Of a stretch of 64,000 nt of DNA, positions 8,575 through 17,641 are shown one piece after another. The stretch spans positions 38,415 to 102,414 of the forward strand of contig JADGHL010000005.1 in assembly GCA_019686135.1 (NCBI GenBank), read 5' to 3'. The stretch is from Myxococcaceae bacterium (lineage in GTDB: Bacteria > Myxococcota > Myxococcia > Myxococcales > Myxococcaceae). The notes beneath the pieces are model-generated. The model saw only the letters and a program-made list of their open reading frames with translations, searched no databases and was not told the origin of the DNA. The number at the start of each line of letters is the position of its first letter. The stretch's first letter is position 1. The translations under genes were made by a program, and so were the position numbers.

Positions 8575-10230
8575 TCACATCGTCACACCGGGAATCTTCA
8601 CGCCGCGCTCCTTCGCGACGGCGATCGCCTCCTCGTACCCCGCGTCCACGTGCCGAATCACGCCCATCCCGGGATCGCTGGTGAGCACGCGCTCGATGCG
8701 CCGGGCCGCCGCTTCCGTGCCGTCCGCGACGATCACCTGCCCGGCGTGCAGCGAGTAGCCGATGCCCACGCCCCCGCCGTGGTGGAACGACACCCACGAG
8801 GCGCCGTTCACCGCGTTCACCAGCGCGTTGAGGATGGGCCAGTCCGCCACCGCGTCGGTGCCGTCCTTCATCGCCTCGGTCTCGCGGTTGGGCGAGGCCA
8901 CCGAGCCGCAGTCGAGGTGATCGCGGCCGATCACGATGGGGCCCTTGAGCTCGCCGCGCTTGACCATCTCGTTGAACTTCAAGCCGGCCTTGTCGCGCTC
9001 GCCGTAGCCGAGCCAGCAGATCCGCGCGGGCAGGCCCTGGAACGCGACGCGCTCGCCCGCTAGCTCCAGCCACCGCCGGAGCGACTGCTTGTGCGGGAAC
9101 AGCTCCGCCACCGCGCGATCGGTCTTGCGGATGTCCTCCGGATCGCCGGAGAGCGCCACCCAGCGGAAGGGCCCAAGGCCCTCGCAGAACATCGGCCGGA
9201 TGTACGCCGGCACGAAGCCGGGGAAGTCGTAGGCGTTCTCCACGCCGCCCTTCTGCGCGCCGGCCCGGAGGTTGTTGCCGTAGTCGAACACGCGCGACCC
9301 GGCCTTCTGGAACGCCAGCATCGCGCGGACGTGATCCGCCATCGACGCATACGCGCGTTCGACGTAGCCCTTCGGGTCGCTCTTTCTCAGCGACGCCGCC
9401 TCGTCGAGCGTGAGCTCCTTCGGGACGTAGCCGTTGAGCGGATCGTGCGCGGAGGTCTGGTCGGTGACGAGGTCCACCTTCACGCCCCGCCGCACCAGCT
9501 CGGGGAACACGTCCGCGCAGTTGCCGATGACCGCGATCGACCTCGCCTCCTTTTTCTTCAGCGCCTCGTCGCACAGGCGCAGCGCCTCATCGACGTCCTT
9601 GGCGATCACGTCCAGGTACCGCGTCTCGACCCGCCGCTTCGCCCGCGCGGGATCGACCTCCACGCCCAGGAAGACCGCACCGTTCATCGTCGCCGCCAGC
9701 GGCTGCGCGCCGCCCATCCCGCCGAGCCCGCCGGAGAGCACGAGCCGGCCGGTCAGATCCGCGCTCCCGAAGTGCGTGCGGCCGGCCTGCGCGAACGTCT
9801 CGTAGGTGCCCTGCAGGATCCCCTGCGTGCCGATGTAGATCCACGACCCGGCGGTCATCTGGCCGTACATCATCAGCCCCTTCCGCTCGAGCTCGCGGAA
9901 GTGCTCCCAGTTCGCCCAGTGGCCGACCAGGTTGGAGTTGGCGATCAGCACGCGCGGCGCGTCCGGGTGCGTCCGCATCACGCCGACGGGCTTGCCGGAC
10001 TGCACCAGCAGCGTCTCGTCGTTCTCCAGCACCTTCAGCGTGGCGACGATCCGGTCGAAGCTCTGCCAGTCGCGGGCGGCCTTGCCGGTGCCGCCGTAGA
10101 CGACCAGGTCTTCGGGGCGCTCGGCGACCTCCGGATCGAGGTTGTTCATCAACATCCGCAGCGCGGCCTCTTGGACCCAGCCTTTGCAGGAGAGCTCGGA
10201 GCCGCGGGGTGCACGAATCGTTCGGGCCAT
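8575..10230 (-). CDS. hutU: Urocanate hydratase
   Basis: Urocanase adds water to urocanate to give imidazolonepropionate, step two of histidine degradation, using a tightly bound NAD+. The 551-residue length is typical. Visible are the N-terminal segment [20 protein letters not shown], the NAD-binding stretch [20 protein letters not shown], the [14 protein letters not shown] segment, and the family C-terminal half with [20 protein letters not shown] and [12 protein letters not shown]. The frame runs further upstream, but I start at ATG 10230 because the preceding 43 residues are low-complexity and foreign to the family. It lies 70 bases downstream of the beta-CASP gene start-to-stop gap, on the same strand. 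Confidence 0.96.
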   Translation of the reverse strand: MARTIRAPRGSELSCKGWVQEAALRMLMNNLDPEVAERPEDLVVYGGTGKAARDWQSFDRIVATLKVLENDETLLVQSGKPVGVMRTHPDAPRVLIANSNLVGHWANWEHFRELERKGLMMYGQMTAGSWIYIGTQGILQGTYETFAQAGRTHFGSADLTGRLVLSGGLGGMGGAQPLAATMNGAVFLGVEVDPARAKRRVETRYLDVIAKDVDEALRLCDEALKKKEARSIAVIGNCADVFPELVRRGVKVDLVTDQTSAHDPLNGYVPKELTLDEAASLRKSDPKGYVERAYASMADHVRAMLAFQKAGSRVFDYGNNLRAGAQKGGVENAYDFPGFVPAYIRPMFCEGLGPFRWVALSGDPEDIRKTDRAVAELFPHKQSLRRWLELAGERVAFQGLPARICWLGYGERDKAGLKFNEMVKRGELKGPIVIGRDHLDCGSVASPNRETEAMKDGTDAVADWPILNALVNAVNGASWVSFHHGGGVGIGYSLHAGQVIVADGTEAAARRIERVLTSDPGMGVIRHVDAGYEEAIAVAKERGVKIPGVTM

Positions 10231-10300
10231 GGGCGGGCCCATAGCGCGCGACGGGCCGCTTGTCAGTGGGCTGTGCGCCTCAGCCGGGCCGGGCAGGCCG

Positions 10301-11689
10301 TCAGGCGCGGGGGAGCTCGACGCGCTCGAGGTAGCGGGGCACGTGCGCCTTCCACCCACGTGCCTCCACGCGCCCGCGCATCGCCTCCAGCCCGTCCGGT
10401 TCGCCGTGCACGAGCAGGGTCAACTTCGGCGGCGTCTTCAGCCCGTCCATCCACCGCAGCATCTCGCGCCAGTCCGCGTGGGCGCTGAACCCGGAGATGT
10501 TCCGGATCTGCGCAGCCACCGGCACGTACTGGCCGTGGATCTTGATCTCCTTCTCCCCGTCCAGGAGCCGCCGGCCGCGGGTGCCATCGGACTGGTAGCC
10601 GACGAAGAGCACGATGTTGCGTTCGTCCGGCAGCCGCTGCGCGAGGTGGTGGAGGATGCGCCCGCCGGTCGCCATCCCGCTGGCGGAGAGGATCACCCCG
10701 GGGCCGCGGTGCTGGTTGATCGCCTTCGACTCCTGCACCGTCCGCGTGAAATGGGTCTTCTCCGTCGCCAGCGGTGTCTTCCCGCGCTCGATCAACGTGG
10801 ACATCACCACGTCCTGGTCCTCGGGGTGTGCGAGGTACAGCGGCGTCACGTCGCACGCCATGGGGGAGTCGACGAACACGTCCAGGACGGGGATGCGCTT
10901 CTGATCCTCCAGCCTGCGGAGCCGGTAGAGGATGTCCTGGGTGCGGCCCACCGCGAACGCGGGGATGACCAGCATCCCGCCCCGGTGGAAGGCGTCGTTC
11001 ACCGCGTCCGCCAGCGCGTCGATTGGATCTGCGCCGTCGTGCTCCCGGTTGCCATAGGTGCACTCGGCGATCAGCGTGGTGGCGGCGGGCACTGGCTGGG
11101 GATCGTGCAGGATGGGCGCGTTGTAGCGGCCCAAGTCGCCCGTGAAGACGACCCGCTCCCCGGTCGAGAGCAGCTCGAAGACGCACACCGCCGACCCGAG
11201 GATGTGTCCGGCTCGGACCATGGTGAGCCGGATGCCAGGGACGATCTCCCTCGGGCGCCCGTAGTCGATCGTCTCGCAGCGCTGGAGCGCGCGGTAGGCG
11301 GCCTCGACCGTGTACAGCGGCAGGGCGGGCGAGTGCTTCGAGTAGTGCGTCTGGTTCGCGTAGCGGGCCTCCTCCTCCTGCAGGTGCGCCGAATCCGGGA
11401 GCAGCAGGTGGATGAGGTCGCGCGTCCCGCTGGTGCAGAACACCGTCCCGGAGAAGCTCTCGTCGACGATGCGCGGCAGCCCGCCGGTGTGATCGATGTG
11501 CGCGTGGGTCAGGACGATCGCATCGAGCGACGACGCCGGCACGGGCAGCGGCCGCCAGTTCCGCTCGCGCCACTCCTTGCGCCCCTGGAACAGGCCGGCG
11601 TCCACCAGCACGCGCCGGCCGTCGTGCTCGAGCAGGAACTTCGACCCGGTGACCGTCCCGGCCGCCCCGAGGAACTGGATCGAAGCCAT
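10301..11689 (-). CDS. MBL-fold / beta-CASP RNA-processing nuclease family protein
   Basis: A 462-residue metallo-beta-lactamase with a beta-CASP insertion, related to CPSF73-like and archaeal/bacterial RNA exonucleases. It is expected to be a cytoplasmic zinc-dependent RNase. Seen are the metal motif [11 protein letters not shown] (about residues 59-69), a third-motif histidine in RAGHILGSA, the aspartate in [11 protein letters not shown], the beta-CASP motifs [14 protein letters not shown] and VDSPMA, and [10 protein letters not shown] with the final His motif SGFSAHADW. It is the first of a minus-strand run leading into hutU. Target RNAs are unknown. Confidence 0.87.
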   Translation of the reverse strand: MASIQFLGAAGTVTGSKFLLEHDGRRVLVDAGLFQGRKEWRERNWRPLPVPASSLDAIVLTHAHIDHTGGLPRIVDESFSGTVFCTSGTRDLIHLLLPDSAHLQEEEARYANQTHYSKHSPALPLYTVEAAYRALQRCETIDYGRPREIVPGIRLTMVRAGHILGSAVCVFELLSTGERVVFTGDLGRYNAPILHDPQPVPAATTLIAECTYGNREHDGADPIDALADAVNDAFHRGGMLVIPAFAVGRTQDILYRLRRLEDQKRIPVLDVFVDSPMACDVTPLYLAHPEDQDVVMSTLIERGKTPLATEKTHFTRTVQESKAINQHRGPGVILSASGMATGGRILHHLAQRLPDERNIVLFVGYQSDGTRGRRLLDGEKEIKIHGQYVPVAAQIRNISGFSAHADWREMLRWMDGLKTPPKLTLLVHGEPDGLEAMRGRVEARGWKAHVPRYLERVELPRA

Positions 11690-11737
11690 GGCTGCGGAGT
11701 GTAGCCGCGACCGGGACGGTGCACCGAGCCTCGCTGG

Positions 11738-14700
11738 CTACGGGAGGCAGCCGACGAAGTAGGTGATCTCGAGCGACTCGCCGGGTCCGGGCGCCGTCTG
11801 CTGATTGAAGACGATCGCGTTGGTGGCCGAGTCATACGCCCAGTTCGTCTGCGCGCCCTGCGTGGGCGGCACCGGCACGCCGTTCACCTTGACGGTGATC
11901 GGCTGGTTCACGTCCGGCGTGGAGTTGAGGAAGAAGGTCGTGCGGAAGCCGAACGCGGTCTTCCCAAGGCCCTGCAGCGTGGCCGCCCAGTTCTGGGTGC
12001 AGATCTCGTCCTTGACGCCGTTGGTCTGCGCCACGACGAAGGCGTACGTCCCATCGTCCGGGCCGCCGTCGTAGCCCGCGCAGCCCTGAGGCGGTGTGGG
12101 CGCGAAGCCGGCGATCGCGTTGAACGTGAACATGTTCGCCCGGTTGAAGCCTTTGATGTTGAGGAACGAGTTCACGTAGTAGCTGGCGGGCTGGCCGGAC
12201 TGATCCGGTGCATCGGTGATCACCACCACCGCGAGGTTCGCATCCGGTCGCAAAAAGCCCGCGTTCTCTCCCACCGACAGCGGCGGCGTGAGCGCAGCCA
12301 GCGACGGCGCGAGGCCGGTCTCTGTCGCGGAGCCGTTCGTCCCGACCTTCACCTTGTCCTTGAACAGCTGCACCACGTTCGGGGTGGTGGGGGTGAGGAC
12401 CTTCGGGTTGTTCGCGTCCCCGCGGAGCCTGCCCTTGTCGCCGGGCGGGATGCCCGGGATCGGCGGAAGGCCCGGGAGGGTGATCGGCGGCTCACCGTCG
12501 TCCATGTCGGTGGTGGTGACGCCGATGTGCCAGTCGACGTTCGCGCTGGTGGCGTACTGGATGAACGACGCGAAGTTGTTCGCGAGGCTGGTCTGATACG
12601 GCTCCATCGACCCCGAGTTGTCGATCGTCAGCAGCAGGTCCGCCTTGGGCTGTGCGTCCTGGGTGAAGATGTCCGTGTTCTGGCCGGCCGGATCGCCCTT
12701 GCCGGCGAGCGTCACGAGGTAGGTGACGGGCAGCCCGGTCTGGTGGACGTCGACCGCGATCACCCCGCTGTCCGAGCCCACGTCGATGGCCTTGTACTTC
12801 GCCTGGAACGTGACGGGCGTCCCGCCGGAGGGGATGGACAGCCCGCCCGTCGGGATCGGCGGGGTGGAGGTGAGGAAGAACTCGGGGCAGGGGCTCGTAC
12901 CCGGGCAGTTGGGACCGCCGGGCTGCTGGCCCGCGCCCTCCCTCACGGAGATCTGGTCCAGCATCACCGCGCTCGAGCAGATGTTGTAGATGTTGAAGGT
13001 CCGCGTGGTCGACGAGCAGCCCGGCTTGACCGCGCCGAAGTCCTCGTGCGCCGGCGCGATGGTGAGGCAGGAGGGGCCCACCGCGGTGCTGAGCGGGACG
13101 GTGCCGCTGGGACGGGTCGGCGACGAGGCGAAGTACTGTAGCGTGCCGGTGAGGTTCACCACGGCGTTGGGGACCTGGCCCTGCGGCTCGACGCGGATCA
13201 GCGCCTGGAACGACTCGCCCGACTGCAGCTCCTTCGAGGGGATCGCGCCGCCCACCATGGAGTAGGCGGGGTCGGTCCCGGGCATCAGATCCACGCCGCT
13301 GATGAGGCACACGTCGCCCGGGTTGACGCCGTTGTTGTGGAAGGTGATCGGCACCTCCCGGTACGTGCCCGGCGTCACCAGCCCGAAGTTCACCGAGGCG
13401 GGCGTCACCGAGTAGTCACACGGCGGCAGCTGCACCGCGTCCGCGGCGAGGGTGATCTTCGTCTCCGGTTCGTCCGGGTCGTTGGAGTAGATGATGAGCT
13501 CCGCCTGCTTGGCGCCCAGCGTCTTCGGCGTGAGCGTGACCGCGAGGTCCATCAGGTTGGCCCCGGCCTTTGCCTGCAGGCCGACCGCGGGATCGTACGA
13601 GGGCGGGAAGCTGACGCTGAACTCGTCCGCGGCGGTGTTGCCGTTGGTCGGCGTGAGCTTGATGAGCGGCAGCTGCCCCGGCTCGCCCGAGGGGCTCACC
13701 TGCCCGAGCCTCAGGTTCGCGTCGGGGTTGGCGTCCGGCGGCGTCGAGCCGACGTTCATCACGGTGATCCGCCGCACCACCGAGGTCGGCGGGTTGGCGC
13801 TGGGGAAGTACGCGACCTTGCCGAAGTTGAGCGTGCCCGAGGGGATGACCTGGATGTCCGGGCCGCCGCCGAAGCAGGTCAAAGGGATCGCTCCCTGCGG
13901 CGTTTTGGTGAGCGGCGTGTTGAAGGTGAGGGTGCCCTCGCGGAGCCCGAGCTGCGAGGGGCTGCACACCACGTTCATGGCCCGCTCGCCCTGCGCGGGG
14001 ACGACGAACTTCGTCGGATCCTGGCCGGTGTCCGCCTTCACCGCGAAGTCCGAGGGCAGCGACGACTGCACGTTGAACAGCTCGATGTCGCTGCTGCCGT
14101 AGTTCTTGAACACCACCTGGCGGTTGGCGCTGCTCCCCGGCTGGACGAACAAAAAGTCCAGCGAGGCCGGGGTCCACTCCAGCACCGTGTCCACGCCCAG
14201 GCCGGTGAGCGTCACATCCTTCGCCGGGCAGGTGGACGCCGCGCGGAGGTTCACCTTCGCCTCGTAGGCGCGCAGCTCGGTGGGGCGGAACTCGAATACC
14301 AGCTCGCGGGAGGCGCCCGGCTGCAGCGCCACCTCTCCGATGGTCTGGCCCGGCGCGTACTTGAACGAGGCCGCGTCCACGCCGGCGATCTGCCCGAAGA
14401 ACGCGTTCGTCGCCGCCGCGGAGGTGTTGGAGAAGGTGATGGTCTGCGTTCCGGTCGCGCCGAGCGCCACCTTGCCGAAGTCGATGGTGTTCGGCAGCGC
14501 GCAGGTGTCGCTGGTCGCCTCGCCGGTGAGGGTGATGGTGGCGGTCTCCTCCCCCTCGCGGGTGCCCGCCGCCCGGAGCAGGAGCTTGACCGAGTGCGCC
14601 CGGGTCGGCGCCGGGACCGGGTGGAAGGTGATGTCGAACTCCGCCGACTCGGACGCGCCCAGGGTGGTGTCGCGGACGAAGCGCACGTCGAAGGACGCGT

Positions 14701-15010
14701 TGTCCATCGTGGCGTCGGCGATGTTCACCCCGTCGCCCTCGAGGTACTCGAGGCTCGTGAGGATGAGCTGACCTGTGCCCAGGTTCTTCACCACCATCTT
14801 CTTGGTGACCGAGTCGCCCACCGCGACGGTGCCGAACTCGTAGGTCGCATCCCGCGAGGTGACGACGTTCTGCTGCGCGTCGATCCAGACCACGCCGATC
14901 TCGCCGAACGACTTGTTGGTCTGACCTGTGCGCGCGCAGTCGCAGCCGGAGACGATGGTGACTGCCCCGAACACGGCCGCGGCGACGAACCCGAGCGAAC
15001 GAAACATCAT
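11738..15010 (-). CDS. Large choice-of-anchor-D lipoprotein with a von Willebrand A domain
   Basis: A 1090-residue predicted outer-surface lipoprotein. The N-terminus has a signal peptide ending in VSGC, so the mature protein starts at a lipidated Cys. Several repeated ASH/choice-of-anchor-D Ig-like units follow (recurring FG-V--G and V-F-N-G patterns such as FGTVAVGDSVTKKMVVKNLG and IDFGKVALGATGTQTITFSN). A vWA domain begins near residue 795 with the metal-site motif IDNSGSM. The C-terminus ends in EITYFVGC. ATG 15010 or 15007 follows GGGGAGGA. It may bind surface ligands or assemble a cell-surface complex. It is divergent from a cysteine-rich lipoprotein. No enzymatic role is visible. Confidence 0.8.
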   Translation of the reverse strand: MMFRSLGFVAAAVFGAVTIVSGCDCARTGQTNKSFGEIGVVWIDAQQNVVTSRDATYEFGTVAVGDSVTKKMVVKNLGTGQLILTSLEYLEGDGVNIADATMDNASFDVRFVRDTTLGASESAEFDITFHPVPAPTRAHSVKLLLRAAGTREGEETATITLTGEATSDTCALPNTIDFGKVALGATGTQTITFSNTSAAATNAFFGQIAGVDAASFKYAPGQTIGEVALQPGASRELVFEFRPTELRAYEAKVNLRAASTCPAKDVTLTGLGVDTVLEWTPASLDFLFVQPGSSANRQVVFKNYGSSDIELFNVQSSLPSDFAVKADTGQDPTKFVVPAQGERAMNVVCSPSQLGLREGTLTFNTPLTKTPQGAIPLTCFGGGPDIQVIPSGTLNFGKVAYFPSANPPTSVVRRITVMNVGSTPPDANPDANLRLGQVSPSGEPGQLPLIKLTPTNGNTAADEFSVSFPPSYDPAVGLQAKAGANLMDLAVTLTPKTLGAKQAELIIYSNDPDEPETKITLAADAVQLPPCDYSVTPASVNFGLVTPGTYREVPITFHNNGVNPGDVCLISGVDLMPGTDPAYSMVGGAIPSKELQSGESFQALIRVEPQGQVPNAVVNLTGTLQYFASSPTRPSGTVPLSTAVGPSCLTIAPAHEDFGAVKPGCSSTTRTFNIYNICSSAVMLDQISVREGAGQQPGGPNCPGTSPCPEFFLTSTPPIPTGGLSIPSGGTPVTFQAKYKAIDVGSDSGVIAVDVHQTGLPVTYLVTLAGKGDPAGQNTDIFTQDAQPKADLLLTIDNSGSMEPYQTSLANNFASFIQYATSANVDWHIGVTTTDMDDGEPPITLPGLPPIPGIPPGDKGRLRGDANNPKVLTPTTPNVVQLFKDKVKVGTNGSATETGLAPSLAALTPPLSVGENAGFLRPDANLAVVVITDAPDQSGQPASYYVNSFLNIKGFNRANMFTFNAIAGFAPTPPQGCAGYDGGPDDGTYAFVVAQTNGVKDEICTQNWAATLQGLGKTAFGFRTTFFLNSTPDVNQPITVKVNGVPVPPTQGAQTNWAYDSATNAIVFNQQTAPGPGESLEITYFVGCLP

Positions 15011-15305
15011 CCGGTCCTCCCCGGACGGACGGCCGGACGGTGATGGAAAACCGTCCGACCTCCACCCCGTCTGCGCACATGCTGCGCAAAATCGGTCGCG
15101 GAGGGTGCCGTGTGTGCCCATGTCGAGTCAAGTCGTCCAACGGGAATTTCAGATTTTGAGAATATTGAATAACACGCATGTTCCGGCTGCAGCGTGTCCA
15201 TCACTCCTCTCGCAGCCGGCACCCTTGCCATTGATTTGGTAATGGAAGGTGTGCTTTGGTGCGCCGCCGTAAGCAAAAGGGGCATCACCTTCGAGGGGAA
15301 GTTCC
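15011..15305. promoter_or_regulatory. Shared divergent regulatory region with three inverted repeats
   Basis: The 295 bases between the two divergent lipoprotein genes include an AT-rich stretch (about 15144-15175) unusual for this genome. Three perfect inverted repeats are visible: CGGACGGT 15034-15041 with 15050-15057; CCGGCTGC 15183-15190 with GCAGCCGG 15212-15219; and GAAGGTG 15245-15251 with CACCTTC 15286-15292, whose right arm touches the ribosome binding site of the plus-strand gene. No confident -35/-10 pair was found, so promoter positions are inferred only. Confidence 0.45.
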
Positions 15306-16268
15306 ATGGTCGCAAGAGCGCTCGTTGTGGGAGCGGCGGTGGGTCTCATCGCCGCCATCGCGTGTGGTCCGACTCAATCGGCGCGATGTCTGCCATCCAA
15401 TTGCAACGGGTGCTGCGACGCGAAGACCGGCGTGTGCCGGGACGGCAGGTCGACCGCCGCGTGCGGTGAGCTCGGAGCGACCTGCGCGGACTGCACGCTC
15501 ACGGGGCAGCTCTGCATTGACGGCGCGTGCCGCGGCGACACCGGGGGCGAGGACTTCGACGCCGGCGTGGACGCAGGGACCGACGCGGGCAGCACCGCGT
15601 GCGGGCCGTCCACCTGCACCGGCTGCTGCGGTTCGGACGGCGAGTGCAAGCCCGGCCTCGCGCCCGCGGCCTGCGGCGCGAACGGGGGCGTGTGCACCGA
15701 GTGCCCGAGCGGGATGGTCTGCGTGAACGGCAGCTGCCAGAACCCGTGCACCGGGTGCCACGACGCCGTCGGCAACTGCCAGCCGGGGACCTCGGTCTCC
15801 GCCTGCGGCGCCAACAACTCGCTGTGCGTGGCCTGCCAGCAGGATCAGATCTGCGACAACGGCATCTGCAAGAACACCACCTGCAGCGCCACCAACTGCC
15901 CCAACGGCTGCTGCAACGGAACCACCTGCGTGACCTCGACGAGCGATCAGCGGTGCGGCACCGGGGGCCAGGTCTGCATGGCCTGCGCGAGCGGTCAGAC
16001 CTGCCAGAGCGGCGTGTGCACCGGCGGGTCGACGGGCGACGGCGGGTTCCCCGGATTGGACGGGGGCTTCCCGGGGCTGGATGGCGGCTTCCCCGGCCTG
16101 TGCAGCAACTGCACCTCGGGCTGCTGCAACCTCTTTGGCCCGAACGGTCCGGAGTGTGTTCCGTACGCGGACCAAAACATCGCGCTCTGTGGCACGGGCG
16201 GTGCCTTCTGCGCGCCGTGTGACATCTTCAGCGGTCAACTCAACTGCACGATGGGCGTCTGCAAGTGA
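15306..16268 (+). CDS. Cysteine-module lipoprotein
   Basis: A 320-residue secreted lipoprotein of unknown function. The signal peptide ends in AIAC (residues 17-20), giving a lipidated Cys20. I count 49 cysteines. They form five similar modules, most of the shape C-x-GCC...C...ACG--G--C--C...C--G-C, each about 45-50 residues. An Asp/Ala/Gly linker (DAGVDAGTDAG) follows module 1, and a triple DGGFPGL repeat separates modules 4 and 5. This layout is common in secreted proteins of Myxococcota. ATG 15306 follows GAGGGG. Likely disulfide-bonded outside the cell; adhesion or matrix roles are guesses. Confidence 0.78.
   Translation: MVARALVVGAAVGLIAAIACGPTQSARCLPSNCNGCCDAKTGVCRDGRSTAACGELGATCADCTLTGQLCIDGACRGDTGGEDFDAGVDAGTDAGSTACGPSTCTGCCGSDGECKPGLAPAACGANGGVCTECPSGMVCVNGSCQNPCTGCHDAVGNCQPGTSVSACGANNSLCVACQQDQICDNGICKNTTCSATNCPNGCCNGTTCVTSTSDQRCGTGGQVCMACASGQTCQSGVCTGGSTGDGGFPGLDGGFPGLDGGFPGLCSNCTSGCCNLFGPNGPECVPYADQNIALCGTGGAFCAPCDIFSGQLNCTMGVCK
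16038..16100 (+). repeat. Three tandem 21-bp units encoding DGGFPGL
   Basis: Units 16038-16058, 16059-16079 and 16080-16100 each encode DGGFPGL but differ from each other only at synonymous third positions. That indicates the repeat is kept at protein level, as a Gly/Pro linker between cysteine modules. Confidence 0.9.
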
Positions 16269-16307
16269 CGCTTCTGAGGTAAGCCCGCCGGCGAGGAGGT
16301 CTTCGCC

Positions 16308-16715
16308 ATGAGCAAGCGGAAGATCGAGGTCGTCGGGGCCATGCTGGAGAAGGAGGGCGGGCGTTATCTCATCACCCAGCGCCCGCCGACGTCGTCGCTG
16401 CCGCTGTTGTGGGAGTTCCCCGGCGGGCGCGTGGAGGAGGGCGAGCGCCACGAAGACGCGCTGGCGCGCGAGCTGCGCGAGGAGATGGGCATCGAGGTCT
16501 CGGTCGGCGAGCGGGTGATGCACACGCACCACGAGTACCCGAACTACGAGATCGACTTCTCCGTCTACGCCTGCCGGCTGCGGTCCCCGGAGAGCGCTAT
16601 CCAGCACCTCCGGGTGCACGACCACCGGTGGGTGACGCTGGAGGAGATGTCGACGTACCGGTTCCCGGACGCCGACGCGAAGACGCTCGAGAAGCTGCTC
16701 GGGCTGGAGCCGTGA
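16308..16715 (+). CDS. Nudix hydrolase, MutT/8-oxo-dGTP type
   Basis: A 135-residue single-domain Nudix pyrophosphatase. The Nudix box spans residues 39-62 with all signature positions: Gly40, Glu45 and the REL-REEMG helix. Residues KIEVVGAMLEKEGGRYLITQR at the start and WEFPGGR resemble MutT/CTP pyrophosphohydrolase enzymes that clean oxidised nucleotides. Substrate specificity cannot be settled from sequence. ATG 16308 follows GAGGAGG. Its stop overlaps the next gene's GTG start (GTGA), so the two are co-translated. Confidence 0.88.
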   Translation: MSKRKIEVVGAMLEKEGGRYLITQRPPTSSLPLLWEFPGGRVEEGERHEDALARELREEMGIEVSVGERVMHTHHEYPNYEIDFSVYACRLRSPESAIQHLRVHDHRWVTLEEMSTYRFPDADAKTLEKLLGLEP

Positions 16716-17641
16716 TCCGGACGTTCGCGCTGCTCGCGCTCCTCGGGGTTGGCGCGGCCGCCTGCAGCCGGCGCGACGCAGAATCGGGCGCGATGGTGGA
16801 GACGCCGCCGGGGCCCGAGGACGGCGCCTGCCGCCAGTACGATCCCACGCGGCACGCCGTCGGGACCACGCCCGCGGAGCTCTCCGAGCTCTCCGGCCTG
16901 GCCGCGAGCCACACGCACCCGGGCATCTGGTGGGCGCACAACGACTCCGGCAACGCCGCCGAGCTGTTCGCGATCCGGGAGACGGGCGAAGTCGTGGCGC
17001 GCTTTCCCCTCGCCGCGGACTACAGCGCAAAAGACGCCGAAGACGTGGCGGTGGGCCCGTGCCAGAGCGGCGACGAAGCGGAGTGCATCTACCTTGCGGA
17101 CATCGGCGACAACCTCGAGTCCCGGCCACAGGTGCGGATCTTCGTGGCCCACGAGCCCGCCGAGCTGCGCGACGGACCGCTCCCCGCGACCGTGTTGACA
17201 TTCACGTACCCCGACGGTCCGCACAACGCAGAGGCTCTCATTCTCAATCGCAAAAATGCGACCCTGTATGTGTTGACCAAAACCGTCGAATCGCTCGGTG
17301 ACCTGTATCGGATAGACCGGCCCAGAGCCGGCGAGGTCGTCGAGGCGGTGAAGGTGGGACCCGTCCACAGCCGCCTTCCGTCGGATCACGTCAGCACCGC
17401 CGCCGACCTGCACCCGGACGTGCTGCGCCTGCTCATCCGCACTTACGACCGCGTGTGGGAGCTCCGGCGCGCGGGCGCGACGACCGTCGAAGAGCTGCTC
17501 GGGTCCGAAGCCGTGGAGATCCCCGGAGCGCCCGGCCAGCCCCAGAGCGAGGCGATCGCCTGGTCCGCGGACGGGAGGCACTACCTCATTGGCAGCGAAG
17601 GAAAGGGCTCGTCGCTGGTGCGGATCGACTGCCGGGACTGA
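16712..17641 (+). CDS. Lipoprotein of unknown function, probable beta-propeller
   Basis: A 309-residue lipoprotein. The signal peptide TFALLALLGVGAAAC gives a lipidation site at about Cys18, and the mature region is soluble. The sequence has loose repeated strands with motifs such as ELSGLAAS, WWAHNDSGNAAELFAI, EDVAVGPC and YLADIGDN. These are reminiscent of six-bladed propellers that bind or hydrolyse small molecules, but no catalytic set is identified. GTG 16712 overlaps the Nudix stop. The gene ends at the base before the convergent kinase stop, so no terminator space exists between them. I do not recognise the family. Confidence 0.7.
   Translation: MIRTFALLALLGVGAAACSRRDAESGAMVETPPGPEDGACRQYDPTRHAVGTTPAELSELSGLAASHTHPGIWWAHNDSGNAAELFAIRETGEVVARFPLAADYSAKDAEDVAVGPCQSGDEAECIYLADIGDNLESRPQVRIFVAHEPAELRDGPLPATVLTFTYPDGPHNAEALILNRKNATLYVLTKTVESLGDLYRIDRPRAGEVVEAVKVGPVHSRLPSDHVSTAADLHPDVLRLLIRTYDRVWELRRAGATTVEELLGSEAVEIPGAPGQPQSEAIAWSADGRHYLIGSEGKGSSLVRIDCRD

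Noticed and set aside
11738..15121. Longer start at 15121 for the large lipoprotein
   Set aside because: The extra 37 residues lack signal-peptide character; ATG 15010 follows a strong ribosome site and precedes a normal lipoprotein signal.
15285..17201. 638-codon minus-strand frame across the cysteine lipoprotein and Nudix genes
   Set aside because: Complements of Cys/Gly codons yield Ala/Arg-rich sequence. The plus-strand genes have lipobox and Nudix motifs.
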